Assembly (NCBI GenBank): GCA_942490995.1 | Contig: CALOBG010000054.1 | Span: forward strand, 124,001-188,000 | DNA length: 64,000 bases | Direction: 5' to 3' | Source: UBA981 sp942490995 | GTDB lineage: Bacteria; Pseudomonadota; Gammaproteobacteria; Ga0077536 | In this document: positions 46,408 through 54,774 of the stretch, piece after piece | How the letters are laid out: every line of letters begins with the position of its first letter | Position numbering within the stretch: the first letter of the stretch is position 1 | Program-made: the position numbers and the translations under genes | The notes under the pieces: generated by a model | What the model saw: the letters and a program-made list of their open reading frames with translations, nothing else | Database searches by the model: none | What the model was told of the DNA's origin: nothing

Positions 46408-47475
46408 CTATTTTTTTATTGGCGGTCGTTGGCCGAGACCGATCCACTTGGCCCCACGCCCCTTGCCGGTAGGGGCAATCAGGCCTTCAGTTTTCATGGC
46501 ACGCAGTACTAGCCGGACGGTGTCGCGGCTGACGCCGGGGCAAGCTTCCTCAATCTCGGAAATCGAGAAAGGTAGGTTGCGCTTGAGGATCTCGGCGCGC
46601 ACCCGGTCGCCCTTGGCCCCGCGCCCCCGTTCGATGGTGCCAACGCGCTCCTCGAATTCCTTGTAGGCGCGCAGCAGGGCGCCCCAGAAGTAATCCAGCC
46701 AGGGCGCAATATCGTGTGCGGCCTCGTGCCAGTCCTGTGAGCTGGCTTCCAGCGTTTCGTAGTAGCTCTCTTTCGATTCTTCGAAGATGCGCTCCAGACT
46801 GATGAAGCGACCCACGGCGTAGTCGAAGTGGTAGAGCAGTTGCAGGGTGAGCAGGCGCGCCATGCGGCCGTTGCCGTCCGGGAAGGGATGGATGCACAGG
46901 AAGTCGAGGATGACCAGCGGTACCAGCACCAGCGGGTCGGCCAGATGCTGATCCAGTGCGGCGCGATAGCGCGTGATCAGGTCCGCCATCGCTATCGGCG
47001 TCAGATGCGCGGCCACCGGGCGGAAGCGGATGCGCGAGCTACCGTTCGAATGGCGTTCGACGATGTCGTTGTTAGTACCTTTCCAGCGACCGCCGGGTTG
47101 CGGCATATAGCGGTACAGGATGCCGTGCAACTGAAGCACCGTGCCTTCGGAGAACGGCATCTGGTCGCCGCTTTCATGGATCAGGCCCAGCGCGTCGCGG
47201 TAGCCTGCCACCTCTTGCTCGGAACGGCTCTTGGGCGCCGCATTCTTGAGCACCAACGATTTCAATCGAGCTGCTGCGACCACCACCCCTTCCAGCCGGT
47301 TGGATGACTCGGTCGACTCGACCACGGCGACCTGCCGCAGATCGCTCAGCACTTCGCGCGACTGGGCAACGTACAGGCGTTGTTTGCCCCGGTACTCCCC
47401 AAGGGCGCGCAGTGTCGTCAGTTGCTGCGTGTCAAAGCGCAGTCGGGCAAGGTAGTCGGGCGAAAGTGAGTGCAT
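46408..47475 (-). CDS. Fic family protein, class II, second copy
   Basis: The 355-residue product is counted from MHSLSPDYLARLRFDTQQL; 20 further codons are open upstream. The inhibitory motif SNRLEGVVV lies near residue 67. The core HPFPDGNGRMARLLTLQLL carries the catalytic His. A C-terminal winged helix (FSISEIEEACPGVSRDTVRL) follows. It is of the same class as the Fic at 42885 but clearly diverged. The GC content is higher than that of the first Fic, suggesting separate origins. Confidence 0.92.
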   Translation of the reverse strand: MHSLSPDYLARLRFDTQQLTTLRALGEYRGKQRLYVAQSREVLSDLRQVAVVESTESSNRLEGVVVAAARLKSLVLKNAAPKSRSEQEVAGYRDALGLIHESGDQMPFSEGTVLQLHGILYRYMPQPGGRWKGTNNDIVERHSNGSSRIRFRPVAAHLTPIAMADLITRYRAALDQHLADPLVLVPLVILDFLCIHPFPDGNGRMARLLTLQLLYHFDYAVGRFISLERIFEESKESYYETLEASSQDWHEAAHDIAPWLDYFWGALLRAYKEFEERVGTIERGRGAKGDRVRAEILKRNLPFSISEIEEACPGVSRDTVRLVLRAMKTEGLIAPTGKGRGAKWIGLGQRPPIKK

Positions 47476-47499
47476 GGCCTTATCGCAGGCTGTGTTAAT

Positions 47500-47566
47500 G
47501 GGGTAATCGTACTGGATATAAGGGTATTTCAACACTCCATTACCCCAATTAATTAAAGATTACCCC
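47500..47566. promoter_or_regulatory. Three GGGGTAAT boxes upstream of second fic gene
   Basis: GGGGTAAT occurs at 47500-47507 and, on the opposite strand (ATTACCCC), at 47539-47546 and 47559-47566. The first two form an inverted pair. The location upstream of the Fic start suggests an operator for autoregulation. Confidence 0.55.
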
Positions 47567-47600
47567 TTTAGAAGCAATTCACGCCAGCGCTGTGTCAAGG

Positions 47601-47765
47601 TTGTTGCTGCGCACGCAGATTTGACCAGAATATCCCAACCCTGCGCGCCCAACGTTGACCAGCAAATAGACGCCGGAAATTCCAATAAATCCGAGCCATA
47701 CATACTCGTGTGGATGGTCAGTCATCAACACCCCCCGCTGGTCAAATCTGCGTGCGCAGCAACAA
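47601..47765. repeat. MITE-like element with perfect 28-bp terminal inverted repeats
   Basis: The 165-bp unit has ends 47601-47628 and 47738-47765 that are exact reverse complements. They begin TTGTTGCTGCGCACGCAGAT. It encodes no transposase. A minus-strand open frame (MTDHPHEYVWLGFIGISGVY...) covers most of it and is partly conserved in the second copy (58020-63678), but the stem structure alone could explain that. Short size, perfect ends and a second dispersed copy fit a miniature inverted-repeat element or a mobile non-coding cassette. Confidence 0.8.
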
Positions 47766-47774
47766 ATATCCGCC

Positions 47775-48347
47775 TGTGAATACTCCACCGCCTAAAGGCG
47801 GTGGCTTCGGATGACGGCTGGAAGCCGGATTGATCGGCCATGCGGCCGATTACACCACCGTAAAGTCATCGTCCGGTTCCGGCGCCTTCTGGTTCTTGAT
47901 GTACTCCTTCCATACTTCGTCGGTGACGTTCCCGCTCGTCGCCACCCAGTATCCCCGTGCCCATAGATGCTGACCCCAGTACCGCTTCTTCAGGCTCCGA
48001 TACTCCGTCAGAAGCCGGTGCGAACTCTTACCCTTCAGAAACTGCACCGCACGCGACACCGATAACTGTGGCGGGATCCCAATCAGCATATGAACGTGAT
48101 CGCGGTTGATTGAACCCGCGTAGATCAACATCTCCTTGCTCCGAGCAATCTCCCGCAGAAGCTCCCGGCACCGTTGCCCCACATCACCGCCCAGCACCTG
48201 ATAGCGATACTTCGTAGTCCACACCAAGTGGTATTTGCAGTCCCACACCGTATGACTACCGCGCTTGTAATCTTCCATCTCACAAGCATAATTCAAACGA
48301 CCTATCCGTCGCCTAAAGGCGAGGGGTTTACGGATCCCCTATCGGGG
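47775..48347 (-). mobile_element. IS200/IS605-family element
   Basis: The element contains one Y1 transposase gene and no tnpB. Subterminal hairpins with identical TAAA loops lie at both sides: CCACCGCC-TAAA-GGCGGTGG at 47785-47804 and TCGCC-TAAA-GGCGA at 48309-48322. Exact cleavage ends are not certain. Its left (5') end truncates the lipase-like gene that starts at 48373. Confidence 0.8.
47850..48296 (-). CDS. tnpA: IS200-type Y1 transposase TnpA
   Basis: The 148-residue product contains the HUH motif in NRDHVHMLIGIPP, the N-terminal HTVWDCKYHLVWTTKYRY typical of IS200, and the catalytic Tyr region near VWKEYIKNQ. It moves single-stranded DNA by peel-and-paste without target duplication. 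The frame is intact, so it may be active. A start six codons in (MEDYKRGSHTVW) is also possible. Confidence 0.92.
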   Translation of the reverse strand: MNYACEMEDYKRGSHTVWDCKYHLVWTTKYRYQVLGGDVGQRCRELLREIARSKEMLIYAGSINRDHVHMLIGIPPQLSVSRAVQFLKGKSSHRLLTEYRSLKKRYWGQHLWARGYWVATSGNVTDEVWKEYIKNQKAPEPDDDFTVV

Positions 48348-48355
48348 ACTCTAAA

Positions 48356-48373
48356 AAGATTTCGAATGTACAT
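48356..48373 (-). pseudogene. Start of lipase-like gene, module copy 1 (severed)
   Basis: The ATG at 48373-48371 opens a frame MYIRNLF that shares its first four codons exactly with the lipase-like gene of copy 2 (MYIREFF) and has the same 6-bp spacing after the membrane gene. It is cut off a few codons later by the IS200 element. Confidence 0.65.
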
Positions 48374-48379
48374 GCTCGT

Positions 48380-49207
48380 TTACCCTTTGGATTTCCTCGG
48401 AATAAGTACCGCCTTGATGAGATCTCTGATGCCGAAATCGCCATACCCATCCACGCTCTGCAAGTCCACTGTTGATGACATTTCGTTGCGGCCACAGAGC
48501 CATGGCCCCCACTCGACGGGCAAGAAATTCAAAACCATTCGGTCTACGGTTCCGGGATATATCTTGAACATGGTCAGACGCCCTAGGTCTTCCTCGGTTA
48601 ACCGGTCAAAAACATGGAAACCCGATTTCACGAATCGGTCACTAATGTAGACTTCTGGGATAATCAGGAACTGGTATCGGCTTTCGAACTCGGCGATTTC
48701 CATATGATGTGGTTCGCCGTTCTGGAGCGTAATCCTGATTTTTTTTCCATGAGATCCAATGACCGGTGCTTCCAGATACCGAAACCCATACTTAGTGTAG
48801 TATTTGATATTCAATCCAGAACCAATGAATCCATCAACCTCAGCAGTCCTGAATATGTGTAGCCCCCCCACATTTACGCAGGCTTTATGGGCCTGGCGAC
48901 TAAGGGTGTAAATGTCCCAGTTCGCGGTTATTTCCCACGCCCCCACTACGACTATGGTTGCGGCAAGCGCTTTTCGAAACGCGTGAGCGGAGCGTCGAAT
49001 GCGGAACACCGTAAGCGCTATAAAAAACGTGGCTATCGCGATCAGAATGGCCAATGCTTCGACCGCGCCCCACGAGTAGTACGGCATTCCAAACCACTCC
49101 GGTGGATTTTTTAGTGCACTTGCCGCGGAAGACGCGACGCACAAAAGCGTTCCAATGGTCCTCACGGCGATATTTTTTACTGTCACATCCATCATTTTTC
49201 TCATCAC
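48380..49207 (-). CDS. Membrane protein of repeated module, copy 1
   Basis: The 275-residue protein has two N-terminal hydrophobic helices (about 10-30; 45-68) and a third near 80-100 (ATIVVVGAWEITANW). A soluble domain follows with QAHKACVNVGGLHIFRTAEV, YTKYGFRYLEA and a C-terminal KAVLIPRKSKG. It is nearly the same as copy 2 (53710) and a distant homologue of 57196. I do not recognise the family. The gene precedes a lipase-like start by 6 bp. IS66-A sits 15 bp upstream, so its own promoter is displaced. Confidence 0.8.
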   Translation of the reverse strand: MMRKMMDVTVKNIAVRTIGTLLCVASSAASALKNPPEWFGMPYYSWGAVEALAILIAIATFFIALTVFRIRRSAHAFRKALAATIVVVGAWEITANWDIYTLSRQAHKACVNVGGLHIFRTAEVDGFIGSGLNIKYYTKYGFRYLEAPVIGSHGKKIRITLQNGEPHHMEIAEFESRYQFLIIPEVYISDRFVKSGFHVFDRLTEEDLGRLTMFKIYPGTVDRMVLNFLPVEWGPWLCGRNEMSSTVDLQSVDGYGDFGIRDLIKAVLIPRKSKG

Positions 49208-49307
49208 TCATGATGCGGCGTAGTAAGCGCAACGTAAACGACGCCCTATTCGAGTCCTTCCCGGACGTAGTAGAAATGCCCGCTGTAAATTTGGCGGAGC
49301 ATTTTCG

Positions 49308-49607
49308 ATGGCACGACGTTCACAGGCGGATTGGCAGGCCCTGATAGAGGCGCACGCATCAAGTGGGTTAACAGCCGCGGCGTTCTGCCGCCAGCACGGA
49401 GTTAATCCCAAGTCTTTCAGTTTTCGGCGTCGTCAGCTGGGCAAAACCGCAGTGGCACCGCGCAGTCCCTTTGTGGCGATGAAGTTGAGCGGTGGTTCAC
49501 GCGCTGAGGTACTGCGGCTCCATGTGGGTTCGAGCACGACGCTGGAGCTGTCGCCAGGCGTTGACGTGGCCTGGTTAACCGGGCTGCTGCGTGCGCTGAA
49601 GGATTAA
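49308..49607 (+). CDS. tnpA: IS66 TnpA accessory protein, copy A
   Basis: The 99-residue basic protein has the IS66 OrfA pattern WQALIEAHASSGLTAAAFCR (helix-turn-helix) and KSFSFRRRQLGK. It is needed with TnpB and TnpC for transposition. The tnpB gene follows by 3 bp. The sequence is identical to the copy at 56716-57015. Confidence 0.92.
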   Translation: MARRSQADWQALIEAHASSGLTAAAFCRQHGVNPKSFSFRRRQLGKTAVAPRSPFVAMKLSGGSRAEVLRLHVGSSTTLELSPGVDVAWLTGLLRALKD

Positions 49608-49610
49608 GCG

Positions 49611-49967
49611 ATGGAGATGTTTCGTGACGTGCCGGCGGTCTATGTGCATCGTGAACCGGTCGATTTCCGGAAGTCGATCAACGGCCTGACGTTGATCATT
49701 GAAGATGACCTATCCCACTCGCCGTTCACCGGGGCGTTGTACGTGTTCTGCAACCGCAAACGGGATAAGTTGAAGATCGTGTATTGGGACCGCAGTGGTT
49801 TCGTATTGTGGTACAAACGTCTCGAGCAGGACAAATTCCGCTGGCCAATGCGGTGGCCGGAAGCGTTGATCGAACTCAACGAAACGCAACTGCATCGGCT
49901 GCTGCAAGGCTACGCGTTCATGCCTGAGGAAGGTCATAAAACATTGCATTATGCGAGTGTTTTATAG
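49611..49967 (+). CDS. tnpB: IS66 TnpB accessory protein, copy A
   Basis: The 118-residue protein has the IS66 OrfB signature VDFRKSINGLTLIIEDDL, ALYVFCNRKRDKLKIVYWDR, GFVLWYKRLEQDKFRWP. It is intact and identical in sequence to the copy at 56356-56712. Confidence 0.95.
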   Translation: MEMFRDVPAVYVHREPVDFRKSINGLTLIIEDDLSHSPFTGALYVFCNRKRDKLKIVYWDRSGFVLWYKRLEQDKFRWPMRWPEALIELNETQLHRLLQGYAFMPEEGHKTLHYASVL

Positions 49968-50002
49968 CGACTCAGATCAATCGTTTTGCTATACTGCCGC
50001 GC

Positions 50003-51548
50003 ATGTCAACGGTGCTCGAACAACTCCCTGATGATGTTGACGCACTGAAGTTATTGGTCGTTGAACAGGCTGCTCGCAATGAGCAGTTGATGGCCGATAA
50101 TCAGAACTACAAAACGCAAGTCTCGCTCCTCCAAGAACGTTTAAACCTCGCTTTGGCGATCCGCTTTGCCGCACGCAGTGAGAAGGTGTCGCCCGATCAA
50201 ATCCGATTGTTTGACGAAGCGGAGGCTGACGCCACTGAGTCTGGCGAGACCGACACACCCTTGGCGATTGAGATCGCCCCGCACACGCGCCAACGCGGTG
50301 GGCGTAAACCGCTGCCGGAGAATCTGCCACGCGTCGAGGTGGTGCATGTGCTGCCCGAGTCCGAGCAGGTGTGTACACACGATGGTCGGGCCGCTGAAAA
50401 TGATCGGCGAGGTGGTCAGCGAGCAGCTGGATATTGTGCCGGCGGTCATCCAGGTGATCCGTCATATCCGCAAGCAGTATGTGTGCAATTGCGGGCGGTG
50501 CATCAAGACTGCGCCGTTGCCGGCCCAACCCATTCCAAAAAGCATGGCCTCACCGGGCTTATTAGCCCATATCGCGGTCTGCAAGTATGTCGATGGCTTA
50601 CCGTTGTACCGGCAGGAGACGATTTTAAATCGTATTAACGTCGACCTGCCGCGCGGTACGCAGGCGAGTTGGATGATCAAGGCCGGCACATTGGTGCAGC
50701 CGTTGATTAATCTGATGCGTGACCGGCTGCTCGATTATGACATCGTACAGATGGATGAGACGCGGGTGCAGGTTTTGAAGGAAGCCGGTCGTCGCGCGCA
50801 ATCACAATCCTACCTGTGGGTGCAACGCGGTGGACCGCCGGATGAGCGGGTCATCTTGTACGATTACGACGCCTCGCGAAGTGGCGCGGTGCCGCAACGG
50901 TTGTTGGCGGGCTATCGTGGTTACCTTCAGACTGACGGTTATGACGGCTACAACGCGTTGGTTGCGACGAACGGGTTGAAACAGCTCGGTTGCATGGCCC
51001 ATGCGCGTCGTCGTTTTGACGAGGCGGTGAAAGCACAAGGGAAGAACAAGCGTCGGGGTAAGGCTTGGCGCGGTTTATCACTCATACAAAAGTTATACCG
51101 GGTTGAGAAACAGGCGCGGTAGATGGCTACCGATGAGCGTTACGCCTACCGCCTTCGGCACGCGAAGCCGGTGCTCGACGAGATGCGAGGATGGCTTGAA
51201 TCCGTGCTACCCCAGGTCCCGCCGACTGGTGCAGTCGGTAAAGCCCTGAATTATTTACATCACGAATGGGACAAGCTCACGCGCTACCTGGATGACGGAC
51301 GGCTGGAGATTGACAACAACCTGTGCGAGAACGCGGTGCGTCCGTTCGTGATGGGCCGCAAGGCCTGGTTGTTCAGTGACTCGGTCGCCGGGGTTAATGC
51401 CTCGGCCAATCTTTATTCTTTGGTTGAGACCGCCAAGGCGCACGGACTGGAGCCCTATGCCTACCTGCGCGAGGTGTTCACGAAACTGCCTGGCGCGACG
51501 ACGGTCGAAGACATCGAAGCACTTCTGCCGGGCAATATCAGTCTCTAA
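50003..51548 (+). pseudogene. tnpC: IS66 TnpC transposase, copy A, frameshifted
   Basis: Reading begins MSTVLEQLPDDVDALKLLVV with the leucine-rich coiled coil. It loses frame near 50390, where copy A has one extra base relative to copy B. It resumes through the zinc-binding CNCGRC region and the DDE core (VQMDETRVQVL; YLQTDGYDGYNALV). It meets an in-frame TAG at 51120-51122 before the C-terminal part (RLEIDNNLCENAVRPF with the catalytic Glu). At least two lesions make it inactive. Confidence 0.9.
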
Positions 51549-51646
51549 CGTACTAATCCACATCGAACAACGGTGGGGTTTATCGCGCGCTTACGCGGCG
51601 TACCCTGCCTTCGATTGTTATTCGAGACCAATTGCGGGACAGGCAC

Positions 51647-52988
51647 TGAAGAATCCCCACGATTTCTGGAGGAAATATTTTTAATAACAATAAGTTAGAT
51701 TTGGGGAACATTCACGGTGCGCGGCGATCTGATCGGATTACAACAAACGGTCCTATCGCAGGTGCGCACCATGAATGCAATTTCGATCCTACAACAACAG
51801 TTACATCAATTGTGTCCGACGGTTATTAAAACCCGCCTCGCTGCGCTGATGACCAGCGTCGAAGCGTTAGTCGCTGGACAAACGTTAACGGTAACCGCCT
51901 TAGGGCGGCATTCGCCGCGTGACAGCAAAACCAAACACGCTATCAAACAAGCCGACCGCCTCATTGGTAACCCTCATCTTTATGCACAACGAGACGAGTT
52001 TTATCGAGCGCTAACGCATCAGTTACTCAAGCATCAATCACGGCCTGTGATCTTGATTGATTGGTCCGATTGTCCTGACAATCGAACGTTGGTCTTACTT
52101 CGTGCCTCAGTCCCAGTCGGCGGCAGAGCTTTCACGCTGTATGAAGAAGTTCATCCGATAGCGTGTTTGGGAAACCCGAAGATCCAACGCCAGTTCTTGT
52201 CGACCTTTGCGACGGTTCTGCCGACAACGTCACGTCCAATCATCATTACTGATGCGGGTTTCTTGGTGCCTTGGTTTCGGGAGATCACCGCCTTAGGTTG
52301 GGACTTCATCGGCCGTATCCCCACTAGCATTAACGTGTCATTTGATGATGGCGAAACCTGGGAGAAAGGCGCCACCGCTATATCAGCGACCTTACGGCCC
52401 CGCTATCATGGCGTGCTACACATCGCCAAATCGAACCCCTGTCGCGTTCATCTTTACGCCTTTAAAGAAAAGCCTAAAGGACGAAAACAACGCACTCGCT
52501 TCGGACTAAACGCCCGCAGTGAACATCACCGTAAATACTCGCATCGCGCACAACGCCCCTGGATCATCGCCAGCTCTCTAGACGATGGCTTGACCTCAAA
52601 ACGGGCCATCGCTTTGTATCGCACGCGGATGCAAATTGAAGAAAGTTTTCGAGACGTTAAGAGCACACGCACCGGCTTCGCCTGGACTCAGACCCGTTGC
52701 CGATCTGTACGACGAACCGCCAACTTGTTACTCATTGCCCTGATTGCCAGTTGGCTGATCATGCTGATCGGGCGCCTGGCTGAGCAGCAAGGAAAACACG
52801 TCGCTTACCAAGCCAATACGCAACGCAAACGACGCGTACTCTCTATCGCATTCCTCGGGCTGGCTGTCCTTAGACGCGAGCGACTGCAGATCAAACGCAC
52901 TGATTTACTCACAGCGTTGGACTTCATTCGTTTCGATAGCGATCAGCAGGCCGCGCTCAATTGAACCCTATTTCGTGGGGATCCCTCA
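51647..52988 (+). mobile_element. IS4-family element (second type), 1342 bp
   Basis: Ends TGAAGAATCCCCACGATTTC and, inward from the right, TGAGGGATCCCCACGAAATA share their core. A perfect 11-bp duplication GGGACAGGCAC (51636-51646; 52989-52999) flanks it. It sits inside the palindromic repeat, whose empty form is preserved at 54545-54672. It differs from the IS4 element at 1029. Confidence 0.93.
51771..52964 (+). CDS. IS4-family DDE transposase, intact
   Basis: The product has about 397 residues from the ATG (MNAISILQQQLHQLCPTVI); a GTG 54 bp upstream is also open. Catalytic residues are visible in ILIDWSDCPDNRTLVLLR (first Asp), IIITDAGFLVPWFREI (second Asp) and YRTRMQIEESFRDVKSTRTG (Glu of the YREK-like signature). 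It is related to IS10/IS4 transposases. The uninterrupted frame suggests recent arrival. Confidence 0.93.
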   Translation: MNAISILQQQLHQLCPTVIKTRLAALMTSVEALVAGQTLTVTALGRHSPRDSKTKHAIKQADRLIGNPHLYAQRDEFYRALTHQLLKHQSRPVILIDWSDCPDNRTLVLLRASVPVGGRAFTLYEEVHPIACLGNPKIQRQFLSTFATVLPTTSRPIIITDAGFLVPWFREITALGWDFIGRIPTSINVSFDDGETWEKGATAISATLRPRYHGVLHIAKSNPCRVHLYAFKEKPKGRKQRTRFGLNARSEHHRKYSHRAQRPWIIASSLDDGLTSKRAIALYRTRMQIEESFRDVKSTRTGFAWTQTRCRSVRRTANLLLIALIASWLIMLIGRLAEQQGKHVAYQANTQRKRRVLSIAFLGLAVLRRERLQIKRTDLLTALDFIRFDSDQQAALN

Positions 52989-53048
52989 GGGACAGGCACG
53001 TATTCGGCCTGCGCTAAATCACTGAACGCAAGAGATTAATTCTGGCCG

Positions 53049-53703
53049 TTAATCATGCCTGTCCCGATATCCGCCCTCCGGGATCGGGGTCATGCGACCT
53101 AGCTCAACGCGCGCCAGGCCGATCCGGGCAGGGAACCGCAACGTTGGCTCTATCGTGGCCGCCTGTACCACTAAGGCGTCGATGTCGCCGCTCTGGGTGA
53201 GTTTGTCCACTTGAGCAATCTCATCACTATGTACGTCCAGGTAACCTTGCCCGGACGACGTTTGGACGAAATGCCTGGACATAATTAAAGAGCGAAACCG
53301 CTTGCGATAAGGCCAGTCCGAGACCGCCTATCTGCTGTAGGTCGGCTTCTATTAGATCTTTCTGTAAATCGCTCACATCGGTCCCGCGAATACCAAGCAC
53401 TTTCTCATTCGTATACTCATTCGTGAATAACGACGCGGCGAATCCGGTATCACTATCAGTTGGACGAAAGTCCGCGACTTTCCAACCTTCGCTGACATTC
53501 GCTGTATCCTCCGGACGCAAGAAGATCTTGTCGCCAAGCGTGCGATCATTCTGATCATTACGGACGCCTGGCACTCTCACAGAATCATGAGCATCTCTGA
53601 TCGGGAATTCTGGATCAGGTTTATCGCCGTACGACATGCTGCGCCAATCCACATATGCCAGATCCGCGAACCAGGAATATTTAAAGAACTCTCGAATGTA
53701 CAT
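53049..53703 (-). pseudogene. Lipase-like gene of repeated module, copy 2, truncated and frameshifted
   Basis: The ATG at 53703 starts 6 bp after the membrane gene. The first 140 residues include FFKYSWFADLAYVDWRSMSY, SLFTNEYTNEKVLGIRGTD and GLALSQAVSLFNYVQ. These resemble the N-terminus of large secreted class-3 lipase / RTX-type proteins. The frame then ends at a stop near 53227. Another frame (53282-53049) runs on into the palindromic repeat. No GHSLGG-type nucleophile motif is present, so the catalytic part is gone. The family name is inferred from memory of similar N-termini. Confidence 0.65.
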
Positions 53704-53709
53704 GTTCTT

Positions 53710-54537
53710 TTATCCTTTAGATTTTCTGGGAATTAGCACTGCTTTGACGAGATCAACGACGGTGAAGTTGCCTGCTCCATCTGCATTCTGAACGTCTACC
53801 CTTGACGTCGGCTTATTGCGACCACAAATCCATGGCTGCCACTCGACGGGCAAGAAATTCAAAACCATTCGGTCTACGATTCCAGGATATATCTTGAATA
53901 CGGTCAGATGCCCAAGCTCTTCCTCGGTTAAACGGTCAACGACGTGAGCGGACAATTTCACGAATCGGTCGCTAATATAGATGTCAGGGATACTGCGGTA
54001 CTCGTATCGGCTTTCGAACTCAGAAATTTCCTTGTAATGCGGTTCGCCATTCTGGATCGTAATCTTGGTTTTTCGTCCACGAAAACCTGTCACATATGCC
54101 TCCAGATATCGAAATCCATATTTAGAGAAGTATTCGATACTAGATCCAAATCCAACGAATCCATCGACTTCGGCGGTTTTGAATATGTGTAACCCACCCT
54201 CATTGGCGCAAGCTGTTTTAGCCTGGCGACTAAGGGTGTAAATGTCCCAGTTCGCGGTGATTTCCCACACCACCACAATGACTATGGTTGCGGTAAGCGC
54301 ATTTCGAAACACGTGATCGGAACGTCGAATACGGAACACCGTGAGCGCTATAAAAAACGTGGCTATCGCGATCAGAATGGCCAATGCTTCGACCGCGCCC
54401 CACGAGTAGTACGGCATTCCGAACCATTCCGGTGGATCTTTTAGAGCACTTGCCGCGGAAGACGCGGCGCACAAAAGCATTCCAATGGTCCTCACGGCGA
54501 TATTTTTTACTGTCACATCCATCATTTTTTTCATCAC
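53710..54537 (-). CDS. Membrane protein of repeated module, copy 2
   Basis: The 275-residue product has the same layout as the copy at 48380: hydrophobic segments near 10-30, 48-68 and 82-97, then QAKTACANEGGLHIFKTAEV, YFSKYGFRYLEA, and C-terminus KAVLIPRKSKG. Most changes between the copies are conservative, indicating that both were maintained after duplication. The lipase-like gene follows by 6 bp. The 5' flank is uninterrupted here and shows the ancestral arrangement. The family is unrecognised. Confidence 0.8.
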   Translation of the reverse strand: MMKKMMDVTVKNIAVRTIGMLLCAASSAASALKDPPEWFGMPYYSWGAVEALAILIAIATFFIALTVFRIRRSDHVFRNALTATIVIVVVWEITANWDIYTLSRQAKTACANEGGLHIFKTAEVDGFVGFGSSIEYFSKYGFRYLEAYVTGFRGRKTKITIQNGEPHYKEISEFESRYEYRSIPDIYISDRFVKLSAHVVDRLTEEELGHLTVFKIYPGIVDRMVLNFLPVEWQPWICGRNKPTSRVDVQNADGAGNFTVVDLVKAVLIPRKSKG

Positions 54538-54544
54538 TCATGAG

Positions 54545-54672
54545 GCGGCGTACCCTGTCTTCGATTGTTATTCGAGACCAAATGCGGGACAGGCACGTAT
54601 TCGGCCTGCGCTAAATCACTAAACGCAAGAGATTAATTCTGCCCGTTAATCATGCCTGTCCCGATATCCGCC
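54545..54672. repeat. 128-bp palindromic repeat, copy 2, intact
   Basis: This is the empty-site version of the split repeat at 51595-53075. It contains GGGACAGGCACG at 54587 and CATGCCTGTCCC ending near 54663, and its left end is GCGGCGTA, the target used by IS66-A in copy 1. A long imperfect hairpin is likely in RNA. No protein is predicted. Confidence 0.8.
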
Positions 54673-54774
54673 GTTGGCGGCAACGCGATCCGGCACGCGC
54701 AATGCATCGCTAGCCGCGCTGATCATTGGTAAGCGCGCGATAAACCCCACCGTTGTTCGATGTGGATTAGTACG

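Larger units (their letters stand above)
49223..51594 (+). mobile_element. IS66-family element, copy A, 2372 bp
   Basis: Ends begin GTAAGCGC on both sides (GTAAGCGCAACG... and, inward from the right, GTAAGCGCGCGA...). The element is flanked by a perfect 8-bp duplication GCGGCGTA (49215-49222 and 51595-51602), as usual for IS66. The uninterrupted target survives in the second module copy at 54545-54552. It carries tnpA, tnpB and a broken tnpC. Confidence 0.93.
51595..53075. repeat. 128-bp palindromic repeat, copy 1, split by IS4
   Basis: The parts 51595-51646 and 52989-53075, joined with one target copy removed, match 54545-54672 with only a few substitutions. The core GGGACAGGCA...TGCCTGTCCC is a 10-bp inverted repeat about 70-75 bp apart, as in REP/MITE units. 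In both copies it lies where a lipase-like frame ends, and on the other side it abuts the 5' side of a membrane-gene copy. Confidence 0.8.

Noticed and set aside
47579..47788. 69-codon protein gene inside the MITE-like element
   Set aside because: The frame covers the inverted repeats and is altered in the second copy; the conserved inverted ends explain it better than selection on a protein.
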